From Calvatia gigantea (taxonomy: Eukaryota > Basidiomycota > Agaricomycetes > Agaricales > Lycoperdaceae), in the NCBI GenBank assembly GCA_025093985.1, contig JACAAK010000002.1, positions 1,736,001-1,800,000 of the forward strand: a stretch of DNA of 64,000 bases, read 5' to 3'. The position numbers and the translations under genes were made by a program. Shown piece by piece: positions 33,467 through 48,900 of this stretch. The notes under the pieces are model-generated. The model made no database searches, was not told the origin of the DNA, and was given only the letters and a program-made list of their open reading frames with translations. Every line of letters begins with the position of its first letter. Positions within the stretch are counted from its first letter, which is position 1.

Positions 33467-35689
33467 TCAACTCACATCTAACCCAGGATCAGCCATAGGT
33501 ACTCGTTCAATCCCTGATTCATCCAAGTCACCCGGTACATCATCGATCGAGACGGCATTCAGCTCCATTGACAAATCTAGGATATCACTATCATCCGCAA
33601 CAGGAGGTGGGGGGGGTTCTCGTGGGATTTCTCTGTAGCCATTGGGTAGGGCGCCATCAACATTCTTGCGCGCAATTTGACATAATTTCTCCCAATTCTG
33701 GTATTGTTGGACAGCATGCTCTTGATCCCTAAGGAGAGTTGCAGAAAAGGAAGATTGACAGAAACGATTACGTACTCGATCCTGCGTTGCTTGTATTGCT
33801 GCATTGCCTCATCAAAAAGATCGGGGTTAATTTCCATGAACAATTTCAAAGCATTGTAAACCATGCCATGAATTGTGCTGCCGATAGGACATCAGTTCCC
33901 TAAATAGAAGAAAGACTTAAAAGTGTTCACCGATTCCAATGAGATTTTGAGTTGTTGTAGAGGGCGGGGAAAACAATGGGAAGAATGACAGGGAGGTTAT
34001 CGCTCATCAGGTTTACCACGTAGTCATTGTTCCAATACAACAAAGCTCTCTCGGCAACCTGGAAGTGTTGGCTGTTGATACACCGTGATAACTGCGTGAA
34101 CAGCGCAACTTGGATTTTCTGGAACTCGCTGGGATCCGTGACGTCCAGCACCTCCTCGACCTCGTTAAGGAACATGACTTCCTTGGGAGAGTTGACCTTT
34201 GGCCAGTACTTGAGAAGCCCCATCATTACTTCCTCCGCTAGAGACGGGTCTTTTTCTAGGAACTGTACCACACAATAGGCCAGCTGCGGGTGGTACAAGG
34301 AGAGACTCTTGACTTTGTGTAATGGGATGAGGACGCGAGTGAGGAAGGTCTTATGTTCCTCTTTGAGTGGGAGAGCAAAGCCATTGATGATGGAGCCTAG
34401 AATCTCGAGAAGCTCGGCGATACCATTATGTCGTTCGGTCTCATAGATGAAGTGGAAGAAGACGTTGTTAATGGAACGACGGATGAAGGCACGAAGGTTG
34501 AGAAATTTGCCATAGATGCGGTGTAGTGTAGTCTTGAGGAAGTCGCGTTCGCGGGGGTCTTCTGAATCAAAAAGTTCAAGGAGGTTGAGGACGAAAGAAT
34601 GATCGATGTATCGCTTGGCAAGGTTCGTATTAAAGTCCGGGCTCTCAACGAAACGGAGGAAAAACTCGTAGACGATTTGCAGATGGGGCCAGGCGAGTTC
34701 GAGTACGGGTTCGTCCTCTTCTGGATCAAACGCATCGCCCGTGGGGTTGACAGGGGGTGGGATCGAGCGGAACAAGTTGGCTGCGAACTGATGGTGATGA
34801 TTAAATTAAGGGGAAGACTAATGGAGTGCCAAACCAACGCACCATGTTGACAACTTCAGGGTAAATATTCTCAGTGATAACGCCACGTTGTGTAGTGATG
34901 TATTCGAGCATTTCATGGAGGGCTTGTGCCTTGATCTGTTTACCCTTGAGCTCTGCACTCGCGTCGTTAAAATCAAAGAGAACGCGGCACTGGTGTAACT
35001 TTTTGATGAATAGCTGTGGACGTTCATTGGGAGGTGTTTCTTGAATAACAGAATCATTAGAAGCGGGGACTGGAGGAATGGAGGAAACTGACCCATGAAT
35101 GGGGGAAGACGCTCGATCTCGACTTTTTCGGTCACGACGAAACGACTGCTTCGTTGCTTGCGGGGAGGCTTACCAACCATAGGAATGGTATCCTTGGGGG
35201 GTTGGTTGGGACGCAAGCCCCTAGTGGCACGGGGAGGGGTTGTGGCACCGCCATGATCGAGACCAACAGGGTGTCGCTCTGGGGCTGTCGCTGTGTGACG
35301 GGGGGAATCAGAAGAAGGATCCGAGCTAACGACAACGATTGGGGGGGCAGGTGAAGCATTATCGGAAGAAGATCTGCGATCTGGACTGTAGCGAGTTGAG
35401 GAAGCGGATGAACGATTGTTGGGAGAAGTGTTGACGGAGGAATGGGCTGGAGGTTGGATATGGTTTGGGGTTGGTGCGGAACCGCCTGGAGGCGGAAGAG
35501 GTTTCGTGGTATTTGGGGGTGGCGGCGGTGGAGCAGCAGCAGCAGCAGCAGCGGAACTTGTGTGCTGGTTCTCTGTAGGTTCGTCCCGCGTCTTGGTTGT
35601 CTTTCCTCTAAGCTGTAAAGAGTGAGACTGGGACACGCGTAGGAGAAAGGGAGACAACTGACGAAGGATTTCTTAAGGCCTTTCATCAT
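33467..35689 (-). CDS. RTS1: Protein phosphatase 2A regulatory subunit B56 (B')
   Basis: B56 subunits target PP2A to substrates such as shugoshin and septins and contribute to stress and cell-cycle control. The first exon from ATG 35689 gives only [10 protein letters not shown] disordered N-terminal region of about 180 residues follows, with poly-Ala (GCA repeats at 35532-35552 on +) and poly-Pro. The HEAT-like B56 domain starts at [20 protein letters not shown] and continues through FANDASAEL-like and [17 protein letters not shown], then [40 protein letters not shown] and [20 protein letters not shown]. It ends GLDVS at TGA 33467-33469. The splices are GT..AG and in phase. It is head to head with the gene at 35897, 207 bp apart. 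Confidence 0.95.
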
Positions 35690-35896
35690 GGGGTGTAAGA
35701 TAAGGTAGACCTAGATGTGTCCAACGCGAGGGATGGCGGCGTCGGCGTCGTGATTAGCAGTGAGCGCACGACCGGGAGGATCGATGGAGAAGTTGTTGAG
35801 AGTGAGCGCGTGAGGAGTGTGACGTGTGTGACCAAGGTGATGTGCACGAGGTGGTGAGGGATTGGCAGACAATCGACGTTGGCTGTTGAAAGAATC

Positions 35897-37095
35897 ATGG
35901 CCGGTGAGTTAACTCGCTCTGCACTGTCTGTTCTCTGCTCTTGTCCTGACTGTCTCCAGCCATTTACGCAGTGTACACTTCGCCAAACCATCCACCTATT
36001 CCAAACCATCTTCCCACTCTCATCGTTACCCCACACGGCCAACCCACAAACATTCTCTATTCCTATCTCCACACCAATTATGCAAGTGGCTCCGCTTTTT
36101 TTTTATTCGTATTAGCCTCACTCACCCTCTATCTCAGAACACCGAGAACTATCTTCTCACGCCCTCACCCCAGGGCGATCTTTGTGTCGCAAAGCTCTTC
36201 CCACCCCGCCGTGACAACAGCAAGGGCTCTGTCTCTGACCCAGGCCATGCCTCAGCTACTTCCTCTCGTGTAGTCCGCTGTGAAGCCTCTCGCAATCTCA
36301 AATGGACCATCGCTAACACAGGTGTCATATCACCTATCTACAAGCTTTCACTCCCGTCGCCGGACTCCCCGGATCTCCCGCTCTTCCAGATCTCGAAACC
36401 CAACCCAAATGCCGCTTTCTGGAGCATGTTCTATTTCGCATATGCTGGCCATAATATCCCTCCTAAGCGCATTGAGTTTGGTAAGATTCAAAAGAATCCA
36501 CCTGGTCCCAACGGTGGTGGCACCAGGATCAGCATCACAGGCAAGACTCCCGAGGAAAAGGCCGTATGGCAGACTTTAGGTGAAGGAAATGAAGATTGCG
36601 TCGAATGGGTCGTCCTCTGTGCTGCTCTCAATCTTCTCGAGTACGTTCCATCCACTTTTCCATATTTGGTTGCCGCAGCTCAACTGCTTCAATATTGTTA
36701 GCGACGAAATCGTTAAGGCAGCCGAAAAAAACGGTGGCGGCGCCGCTGGTCGTCCAACTCCCGTTGCCCTCCGCGACCCTGGTGCACCCTCAGTTCCTGT
36801 ACCCCGGCCCAATCCAGGTCCAGCACCTCCCCAACAGATGCTTCCACAACGTTCCCAATCCATACCCGCGCCGGCTGCCGGTCGTGGTGGCCCTCCACCC
36901 GGTACGTTCCCACCCAACGGTGCACCGCCGCGTCCTGGCGTACCTCCCGCAGGTTACACTGGGCCCCCGCAGGGCTTCGCGCCTGCCCCTGGTGTGAATC
37001 CACGGGGACCTCCTCCCCCAGGCCAAGGTTACCCCAATCCACCTCCTGGTCAAATGCAACCTGCTCCAGGTGCTGGTCAACCTCGGCGATTCTAA
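35897..37095 (+). CDS. Conserved fungal protein with Pro/Gly-rich tail
   Basis: From ATG 35897 the first exon is only 7 bases (ATGGCCG). The folded part has IYAVYTSPNHPPIPNHLPTL, KWTIANTGVISPIYKLSLPS, AAFWSMFYFAYAGHNIPPKR and EDCVEWVVLCAALNLLD, about 210 residues. The last 110 residues are low-complexity Pro/Gly/Ala (GRGGPPPGTFPPNGAPPRPG and similar). Stop TAA 37093-37095. The second intron, 36082-36137, is a GC-AG intron: only the donor GCAAGT keeps the frame between LHTNY and NTENYLL. The folded part may be a tubby C-terminal-like domain as annotated in many mushroom genomes; I am not sure of that. Confidence 0.8.
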
Positions 37096-37418
37096 GGATG
37101 ATTTTATCTGGGGCCTAAGGATACCCAACTTGAGCATTGTCTATTTCTGGTTGTCGACGATCCTTATTTTACAACCCTAACAATGCAGCCCAAGTTTCAG
37201 TTGTTGTACGTAGTATACCATTTCTTTACCTGTTCTTCCTCATTTCTGGCTGGCCGCCTTTCCCTTTCTTTCACTAAGTGCACATCCGATGACGAGATGC
37301 TTTGACTGGAACACTGTATATATTCCTTTGTACTACTAGAGAGTTGGTCCTTCTATCCAAGAAAGATAGGGAAATCAAAGATAGTTTTATCGCCAGGTAT
37401 CCAATAATTTCACTGAAT
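37096..37418. other. Convergent intergenic region
   Basis: Lies between the stop of the proline-rich protein and the stop of citrate synthase, so both 3' ends are here. No gene seen. Confidence 0.5.
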
Positions 37419-39416
37419 TTACGACTGAGCTTTAACGAGTTTCTCGAGGACATCCATGGAGACGGCTAGCCATAAATGAGCATGGGTCGTATTAGTAACA
37501 GATACAGAACATACATTTAGGCCTCTCCAGGGGCAAACCAAGGGCCCTTGCCCAGACAAGTTGAGTGAGGGCACCGAGTGCGCGAGAAACACCAAAGATA
37601 ACGGTGTAATACTAGATGCGGATTAGAACTAAACGCGAATCTGGGTATTTTAAGCACGTGCCTTGAATTCTGTGAGACCATAGTGATAAAGGACACATCC
37701 GGATGTAGCATCAACATTCGGATAGGGGTTCTTGGTCTACATATTCACCATCAGCGGGTGCTGTGGGCTTCTCAGAAAAAGGATTGACACATACCTTGCC
37801 ATGCTCCTTAAGAACATTGGGGGCAACTTCAAAGGTCTTGTTGACCAACTGAATAATTGACGATTCCTTCAGCTCCGGGCGGGTCTGGCAGAACTCTTGA
37901 AGAGCAATGAATCGAGGGTCAGGGTTCCTCAGGACGCCGTGGCCGTAACCTGGAACAACTTGGCCACTGTTAAGGGTCTTCCAAAGGTACTCCTTGATCT
38001 TGTCATGTGTAATACTATCGCCGATCTCTTTTTGCATGGCCAGCTGCCAGCGAAGAACTTCTTGGTTGGCGAGACTGGGTAGAGTGCGTCAGTGATCGGA
38101 ATTGGTATGATGCGAAAGGGGGAACATACCCGTGAAGAGGACCAGCGAGGGCGAACAAGGCAGCGGAGTAAGACAAATATGGATCGGATAGGGTAGACCC
38201 GACAAGGTCTTACGCCACGCATCAACTAGATGCTGTTAGGAGATAAATCGGTACTTACGAGCGGTGTGGGCAGATGCGTTGCCACCTTCATGGTCGCCGT
38301 GGAGAGCGATGTAGAGACGGAGGTACTCAGTCAAGTTTTGATTATCACCGTACCCCAAGAGTTTTGTGTAGTTGCCTGTCATTGAGAATGTCATGGCCTG
38401 GTCACCTCACAAATTCTACTCGAAACTCACCAACAAGATCTAGGTCCCTGTCGAGGGCAGGTAGCTCGTTTCCGAGTTTGTAAACGTTCCGGTAGATACG
38501 AGCAGCAAGAGCCGGGAGACGCGCAACAAGGTTCAAGCAATCCTCAAGCGTATGAGTCCAGTACTCCGATTTTTTCATTCCCTTTTCATATGCGGCTTGG
38601 AACTGGCTATCATGGTTCAGAGCAGCCACACCAACACCCAATTGAGTCATGGGGTGCAATGACTGAGGCAACCTGACAAGCAAATTTGGTTCATGAAGTG
38701 GTGCCACAAAACGGAACTTGAGAACATACGAATCTACAAGTTCTTCCACGAATTTGGGAAGATCTCCATTCGCAGCTAACTCCCTCGAGAGCTCGCGAGT
38801 TTGTTCGTGTGTGGGAACTTGACCAGTGAGAAGGAGCCAGAGCATACTCTCGGCAATGATTTCTTTGCCTCCTGGTGCGGGTGGAAGGACTTTTTGACAG
38901 TCGGGGATGGAAAGACCATGGAATCGGATACCCTGACGCGTGTGTTAGTTAAGGTGGACCTGCAAGACGGACGATGGGAACTACGAACCTCATTAGGATC
39001 CAAGACGGATGCTTCCCATAACATCGACTTCAAACCACGCATGCCACCGATAATATTTTCGACCTGTCTATAGTGTTGAGGACCACTATAACGTGTTTTG
39101 TTTTCTGAGGTTCTCACCTTGACATCCCCAACAACCGTTTGCGAGTAGTTAGCTTTCTGATCAATACATCAATATACAAGTTCACAATCAATAATTGGAG
39201 CAAACTCACGAGCTTCTTGAGTTGTTCCTGCTTTGCAGGAATAATCTCCTTTAAGGTTTCGCGAAGGGACTAAGAACGAACACTGTTAGTGCGTCTTCCG
39301 GAATCGCACGGCCCCGAGCGGAACTAGTCTACCTTGGTCGACGCGAACCTCTTGAACGAAGCAGAAGTCGGAGCTTCGCGGAGAAGGGTCCTGGTGATAG
39401 TACTTCGAGCAAACAT
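37419..39416 (-). CDS. CIT1: Mitochondrial citrate synthase
   Basis: It condenses oxaloacetate and acetyl-CoA in the matrix as the first step of the TCA cycle. From ATG 39416 a basic presequence ([20 protein letters not shown]) leads into [40 protein letters not shown] and [20 protein letters not shown]. The active-site His segment is [14 protein letters not shown], with a second His in [14 protein letters not shown]. The C-terminal part contains [20 protein letters not shown] with the catalytic Asp region after it, then [20 protein letters not shown]. It ends LEKLVKAQS at TAA 37419-37421. About nine introns join in phase. The mitochondrial form is indicated by the presequence and the lack of a peroxisomal tail. 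Confidence 0.96.
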
Positions 39417-39669
39417 TAAGTAAAAGACGACGGTGAAGGATCAAGCAGGAGAACAAGTTATGAAGTTTGCGCCCTGTCGTATTTATGCATGGGGAGATCC
39501 ATACCCCGGTTACTCAACCGGTCCTCCGGTTGACGTCTTGAAAGACTTGTTCCGTGCCGTCTGCAATAGGTACTAATGCTTACATAAGCCGATCAGCTTT
39601 GACAAGCACCGACAAGCCTCGCCAGCACATCCAAGACCGAACACGTTGACCCTTTTCTAAGTTCTCTCC

Positions 39670-40526
39670 ATGGCGTCCATCCTGGTGCCTGTCGCATATA
39701 TTATCATCGTCTTCGGTGGCCTCTTTGTCTTCAGTTACTTCTACCGCAGACACACCTCCAGTACGTTCCGTTCGTTTCGTTCGGAAGTTATTTATTAGAG
39801 CTTTCATTGCGCGCACTTAACAGATCAAGTATTCGAACCGTACTTTCCCTCACATCCCGAGCGGAACGCATATGTTACACTCCTTCAGAAAACCGACCCG
39901 CCCGCTTCGGATGCCCTCCTCAAATCTGCGCTCGTGCGTCGTGCCATGGCCGACGTCCAGCGCGTCCTGAAAATCCGTGAAGATAAACCTGCCCTTCAAG
40001 CTCTTCTCCAGAAAGGTTCAATAGGCGATGATTTATGGAACAGCCTGTTAGCAGCTGAGAAAGAGCTGGAGGCGGAGATCATGGAAGTAGTAGCGGAAGC
40101 AAACTCCTTTGTTGAAGGCTGGGGCCAGGTTATTTTCCCCACCGCCAACGAAATGCTCGCAAATGAGAAAATGCGTGCAGTATTTGAACATACCGCGGAG
40201 ACTAAGGTCGAGATTGGTGCGCATGTACATTATTGAGCCATGTATGAATTTGCTTACACCAAGTATAGAGCAAAAATACGGGGTGAAGGCAAAGCCTGAG
40301 ACTACACCTGCTCCCCAACTGGTAACATCCCACTCTCCCCGAGTCTCAAATGGCCTGCCGATTCCTTCTACCCCAAAAACAGGTCCCGGCCCCGGCGGCA
40401 TAAAGTCGAGTGATGGAGAGTCAACCGCCTCGAGATCTTCGAAAATCGTAAGTTTAACTACCCGTTCACTTCCATGCACTTACCATGCTTTAGGGCAAGA
40501 AGACAAAGGGCGGAAGACACAAATAG
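39670..40526 (+). CDS. SEC66: Sec66/Sec71, subunit of the ER post-translational translocon
   Basis: Sec66 works with Sec62, Sec63 and Sec72 in post-translational import into the ER. The N-terminus is one membrane anchor, MASILVPVAYIIIVFGGLFV, followed by FSYFYRRHTS. The cytosolic domain has QVFEPYFPSHPERNAYVTLL, LVRRAMADVQRVLKIREDKP, GSIGDDLWNSLLAAEKELEA and WGQVIFPTANEMLANEKMR, matching the family. The C-terminal tail is Pro/Ser-rich, ending KTKGGRHK at TAG 40524-40526. Four exons join with GT..AG ends. It is head to head with citrate synthase (253 bp) and converges on the USP7 gene. Confidence 0.93.
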
Positions 40527-40720
40527 ATACGCTCGTTGGCTATAGTAATGAATGCCATATGTATAGTCCGCCCTTAATGCCACTGGTGTATTCGAGGAGC
40601 TACAGGATATTATTGTGTTCAACAGCACATGAAGAGAAAATACAGTGATGACAGAATCAAAAATAACATGAGATGTAGTTTGAATATTGTGAAACCGAAG
40701 GTGTTAGTGAACAGACCCGT

Positions 40721-44963
<4,243 letters not shown>

Positions 44964-45953
44964 GTTGTCGATCTGAAAGTGGCAATCAGTGCGCGCGTAA
45001 TGGGCCTGTGGAACAAGAAGGGACACACCATTGCTAGACCACGCCGTTTAGAGTAATTGTGGAAATTCGGCGGGTGTATGCAGTAGAGGAGTGATCTATA
45101 AAAGTGAAATGCGGGTGTGTGGAGGGACGAAGGAGTCTGGGCTTGACTTGTGTGTGAAGCGGTCTCGATACGGAGTGCCTTACTCAGACGCAATTGTGCA
45201 CGCATTTGCTGCAGGACCGGCAGTTACCGGGGAAACGGCTATCTCCGACGGACCTGGTATTTAATCCACCCAACGAAAAAAGGTGGTAAGTATTTGCTTA
45301 ACTTACTGAGTACTCAGTACTGAAGTACTGAACACTGTCCTACTCACTATTTCATCCAAGCTGGAAACCTGAAGGGATCTCTTGTTCTCGAAAATGCCTT
45401 AGTTAAGTTTTTATTTTTCGGTCTTGTGAATCACACAATCCTTAAATTGTCTCGACAGGGAGAACCCTCCAGCAGCCTTGCCGCTGTCCAACTGTCGTGT
45501 AATGAGTCAAAATTGTGTAAGATCGATCTAGTGATACTGCCCACAGTAGTTGATTTCGTTCTGGAATTGACTTAGTTCGCAGTCCACTTATCATGCCTTT
45601 CCACTGTCGCCAACGACACCGGTCTGCGGGCCTTTCCTTCTGTCGTTGTAGATTAAGTTAGTGGCATACAAGAATAAACAGACTTGCGCGGTTTCAGCTT
45701 TACCTTAGACGAATTTCGACAACGGTAACGGCATTTATTGAGTGCTCTGTTGAGTTTTTCATCTAGCGCGTGTAGAAAATGTGTGACTACCAAAAACGGA
45801 AGTGCTGAAACACCACCTTTGCCTCATGTGCACCAACTCATTTATGACCCTCTCGTTTCATGGTCGGTACACCATACCTTTCTTGACATACCATAACGCG
45901 AAACCAGAGCAGGTCTCACCCCCTCCATTCTATATCTATTCTGGACCTTCTGT
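44964..45953. other. Divergent 990-bp promoter region
   Basis: Lies head to head between the USP7 gene and the giant disordered protein. It contains three AGTACT palindromes at 45309-45329 and several A/T-rich tracts near 45405-45420. No supported gene was found. Confidence 0.5.
45309..45329. repeat. Three AGTACT palindromes within 21 bp
   Basis: AGTACT occurs at 45309-45314, 45316-45321 and 45324-45329, separated by 1 and 2 bases. The cluster can fold on itself or be a multi-site operator. It sits about 345 bp upstream of the USP7 start and 625 bp upstream of the divergent gene. Confidence 0.5.
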
Positions 45954-48900
45954 ATGAAGAGTTTCTTTCAGCGCTTTCATGATAGCCAACCGGCCGGCGC
46001 ATCGAAATCTAGAACCAAAGATCCCGCTTACAAGCAGTGGATTCCTTCCAAATTCGACAAAGATCGCCCACAACTTTCCGATGGTGTTGAACCACATACC
46101 ACCTCCTCTTCCAAACGACCCGCGACAAAAAGCGCCGGGCTTTGGCCCCCTGATGTTCCTGCTCCCGGTGCTCTCGGTCGTGCCACGACTGACCATACTA
46201 CCCGGTATTCTACTATCCCTGGTCCTTCCATTAGTCGCCATCTTCCTCCGAGTCTTCCGTTTTCAAAGACCCATCCTCCTGGACCTTCGACATCCAAGGC
46301 CCCCAACTTGAAGCCTCCAGATGAGGCGAGAGAGAAATTCAAACCACTCACAAAACGTAACGAGGTAGCAGAGACCTCAGGCAACGAGAAGGATGCTACG
46401 GCTCGCGTCAAGTCTGAACGGCCCAGTCGGTCAGGCCAAATACCGGAGCCGTCTGCCCCTCAACAGCACCAAATTTGGCGTCCGTCGGACATGAAGGTGT
46501 CAATCACTGAGAAGGAGAAGAAGAGGGAGCGTCAGAGGCAAGGGGAAGAGACCCCCGTCGATGACAATCGACCTCTCCAAGAATATGATCCCGATCGCAA
46601 GAACGAAAGGCCAGATGGCTACTGGACTGACCGGGTGGAGGGGAGTGACCCTCCAAAAATAGAATCAAAGGAAAGGGACCGAGGTACTAAAGAGCGCCAT
46701 CGAGGTCAAGCAGCTGGAGGCCGGAAAACCGAACAGTGGGAGCAGCAGGAGAGAGACGTATATCAGGTGCGAGAGAGGGAGACGCGCGAAATTGAACGAC
46801 TGAAGGAACGAAAGGAGAAGGGAAGAGAAAAGGTCAGAGAGGGGAAGAAGGAGAGAGAAAAGGGGAGCAAACGAGAAAGGGAAGCGCAGAGAGAAACAGA
46901 GATAGATCGGGATAGGGTCGAAGAAAGAGATAAAAGGACGGCGGAAGGAAGGGACAAAGACGGGGGAAAGGAGAAGGAGGCAAGAGAGCGGCAAGACCGG
47001 GGACTACAAGCGAAGGAACAACAGGAGAAGGAGCGAAAAGAAAGAAAAATTAAAGAACGCCAGATTGAGAAGGAACGTTGGGAACGCGAGCAGTTTGAAA
47101 GGATGCGGAGGGAAAGCGAGAAAGAGAAAGAACGACTGCAGAGGAAGCAAAAGGAGAGAGAGCGTCTTCAGCAGGAGAGGTGGGAACGGGAACAGGAGGA
47201 GATTGAACGCAGAGAACTGGAACGTATGGAGAGGGAACGATTAAAAGAACAAGGGGACGTGCGGCGCAAGGAACAGGAGTCTCGGCGACGAGGCTTCGAT
47301 TCAACCACATTGGATTTGCTTCAAATTGAACGCGAGCGACAGGAGCAAAGGAAAAGAGAGCGGGAGTTGTGGGAGCAGCAACGTGTGAGGGAGCGCGAGG
47401 AAAGGGAACGACGACGGCGTGGTGATAGGTTTCCCGAGAATCCCGTACCCGTCCCCGTGGACGCTCGGATTAGCGATCTTAATGCACCACGTCCAAAGGG
47501 CAGAATTCGCAAGGAGGGTACGAGCGATTCCGAGAGGGAGCAAGGCAAGGTGCGGGAACCGGATAGGAGACGGACTTCGCGGATGTTGACCCAACTCGAT
47601 ACTCCTCCACCAAAGCCAGACCATCGGAACGTTCCAGACACAGATGCCCCTCGCCCCTCCGAATATTCCACCAAAACTCGAGCTTTAAAGCAATCTGTTT
47701 TCACTAACGGGGTCGACGACCAAGGCGCGAACCGGCAACATTCCAAATCTGCTACTCGAGACGAAGGATATAGTTCTGAGGTAGGCCTCAACGTTAATAC
47801 AGAGTATTTATTTTGTGACTTACCTCTACAATTTCACAGCGCAATCAATCTACCCAGAATTCTCCAGACCCTCCAGGACGCAGTGTTCCCCCAGGTACTT
47901 CACCAACCCAACAGGTTCGATTGCCCTCTCCCTCAGTGAATGCACCACAGTTTTTGAACCCCCCTGAGCATGTTATTGCAACTCAAAACCAACGACTTGA
48001 TTCGATTACTCCAACGGGGCATTCTTATTCCACCCAGAACTCCACCCGTGCTATGTTTCCAGATACTTCAAACCAAGTCCGGCAGTCACCCAAGGAAGTG
48101 GTGGAATTAGCAAATCGCCCAATAGTTCCCTTTTCACAAGCCCAGTCGTCCATACGACAAGCCCATCCGACTGCACCAACCGGCCAAGCATATGACTCCA
48201 GTCACACCTCGTCCCATCCTGCGCCTGTCCCTACAGAGGTGACCAACCACCCCTCCCCAGGACCCCCCGCAACAAACGTACTTCCTGCTCCTCCCGTGCA
48301 TACACGCACATCGCAGGAAAACCGCCCGTTCCCATCTGCTGCAGCTCTCCAAGCACCCCACTCGAGTGCTCTTCCATCTTCTCAAGTTCCGCTCAACATT
48401 CCTGACCAACCGAATTTTCCGCCGAAGGAAACCCATCCGCCAAATGTCCCCACGATCTCCATTTCACAAAATGGTCTTGCCGTTGTGCCGATCGCAGTAT
48501 CAAAAAGTTCACGCTCTGCTGCCCAGATTTCTCTCGAATCCTTCGTTCCTGAGAGTCGCACCTTTCCGGCTGGTCATCGCCTAGACCCCAATGCGCTCAG
48601 CGCATCGTCCGCGCACGGTCATCATACTTCGGTAGCAATTCCTCCTCAGACTGCAGTACCTTCTGTACACGGGATTTCTCTCTCGTCCTCTGGCCAGCAG
48701 AACAACCAAACAAACACAACGTCAAAACAGTCTCCGGCGCACAACCCTTCTAACCTCAACACCAATTCTGGTCATCCTTCAACGGCAAACGTGGCGGTAA
48801 GTGACTTAAGCGATGAGGAGCATTGGTTTAACTTTCTATCAGCATGACACCAAAGAGAGTTCAAGGCTTTACAATTTCCGGAAGAATGAGTCTGTCCGTC

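Noticed and set aside
35686..36072. Minus-strand ORF of 128 codons upstream of the B56 gene
   Set aside because: It overlaps the B56 start and the coding exon of the divergent gene; no recognisable protein.
46665..47791. Several minus-strand ORFs opposite the giant disordered protein
   Set aside because: The RE/KE-rich codons give Ser/Leu/Phe-rich antisense frames without stops by composition alone.
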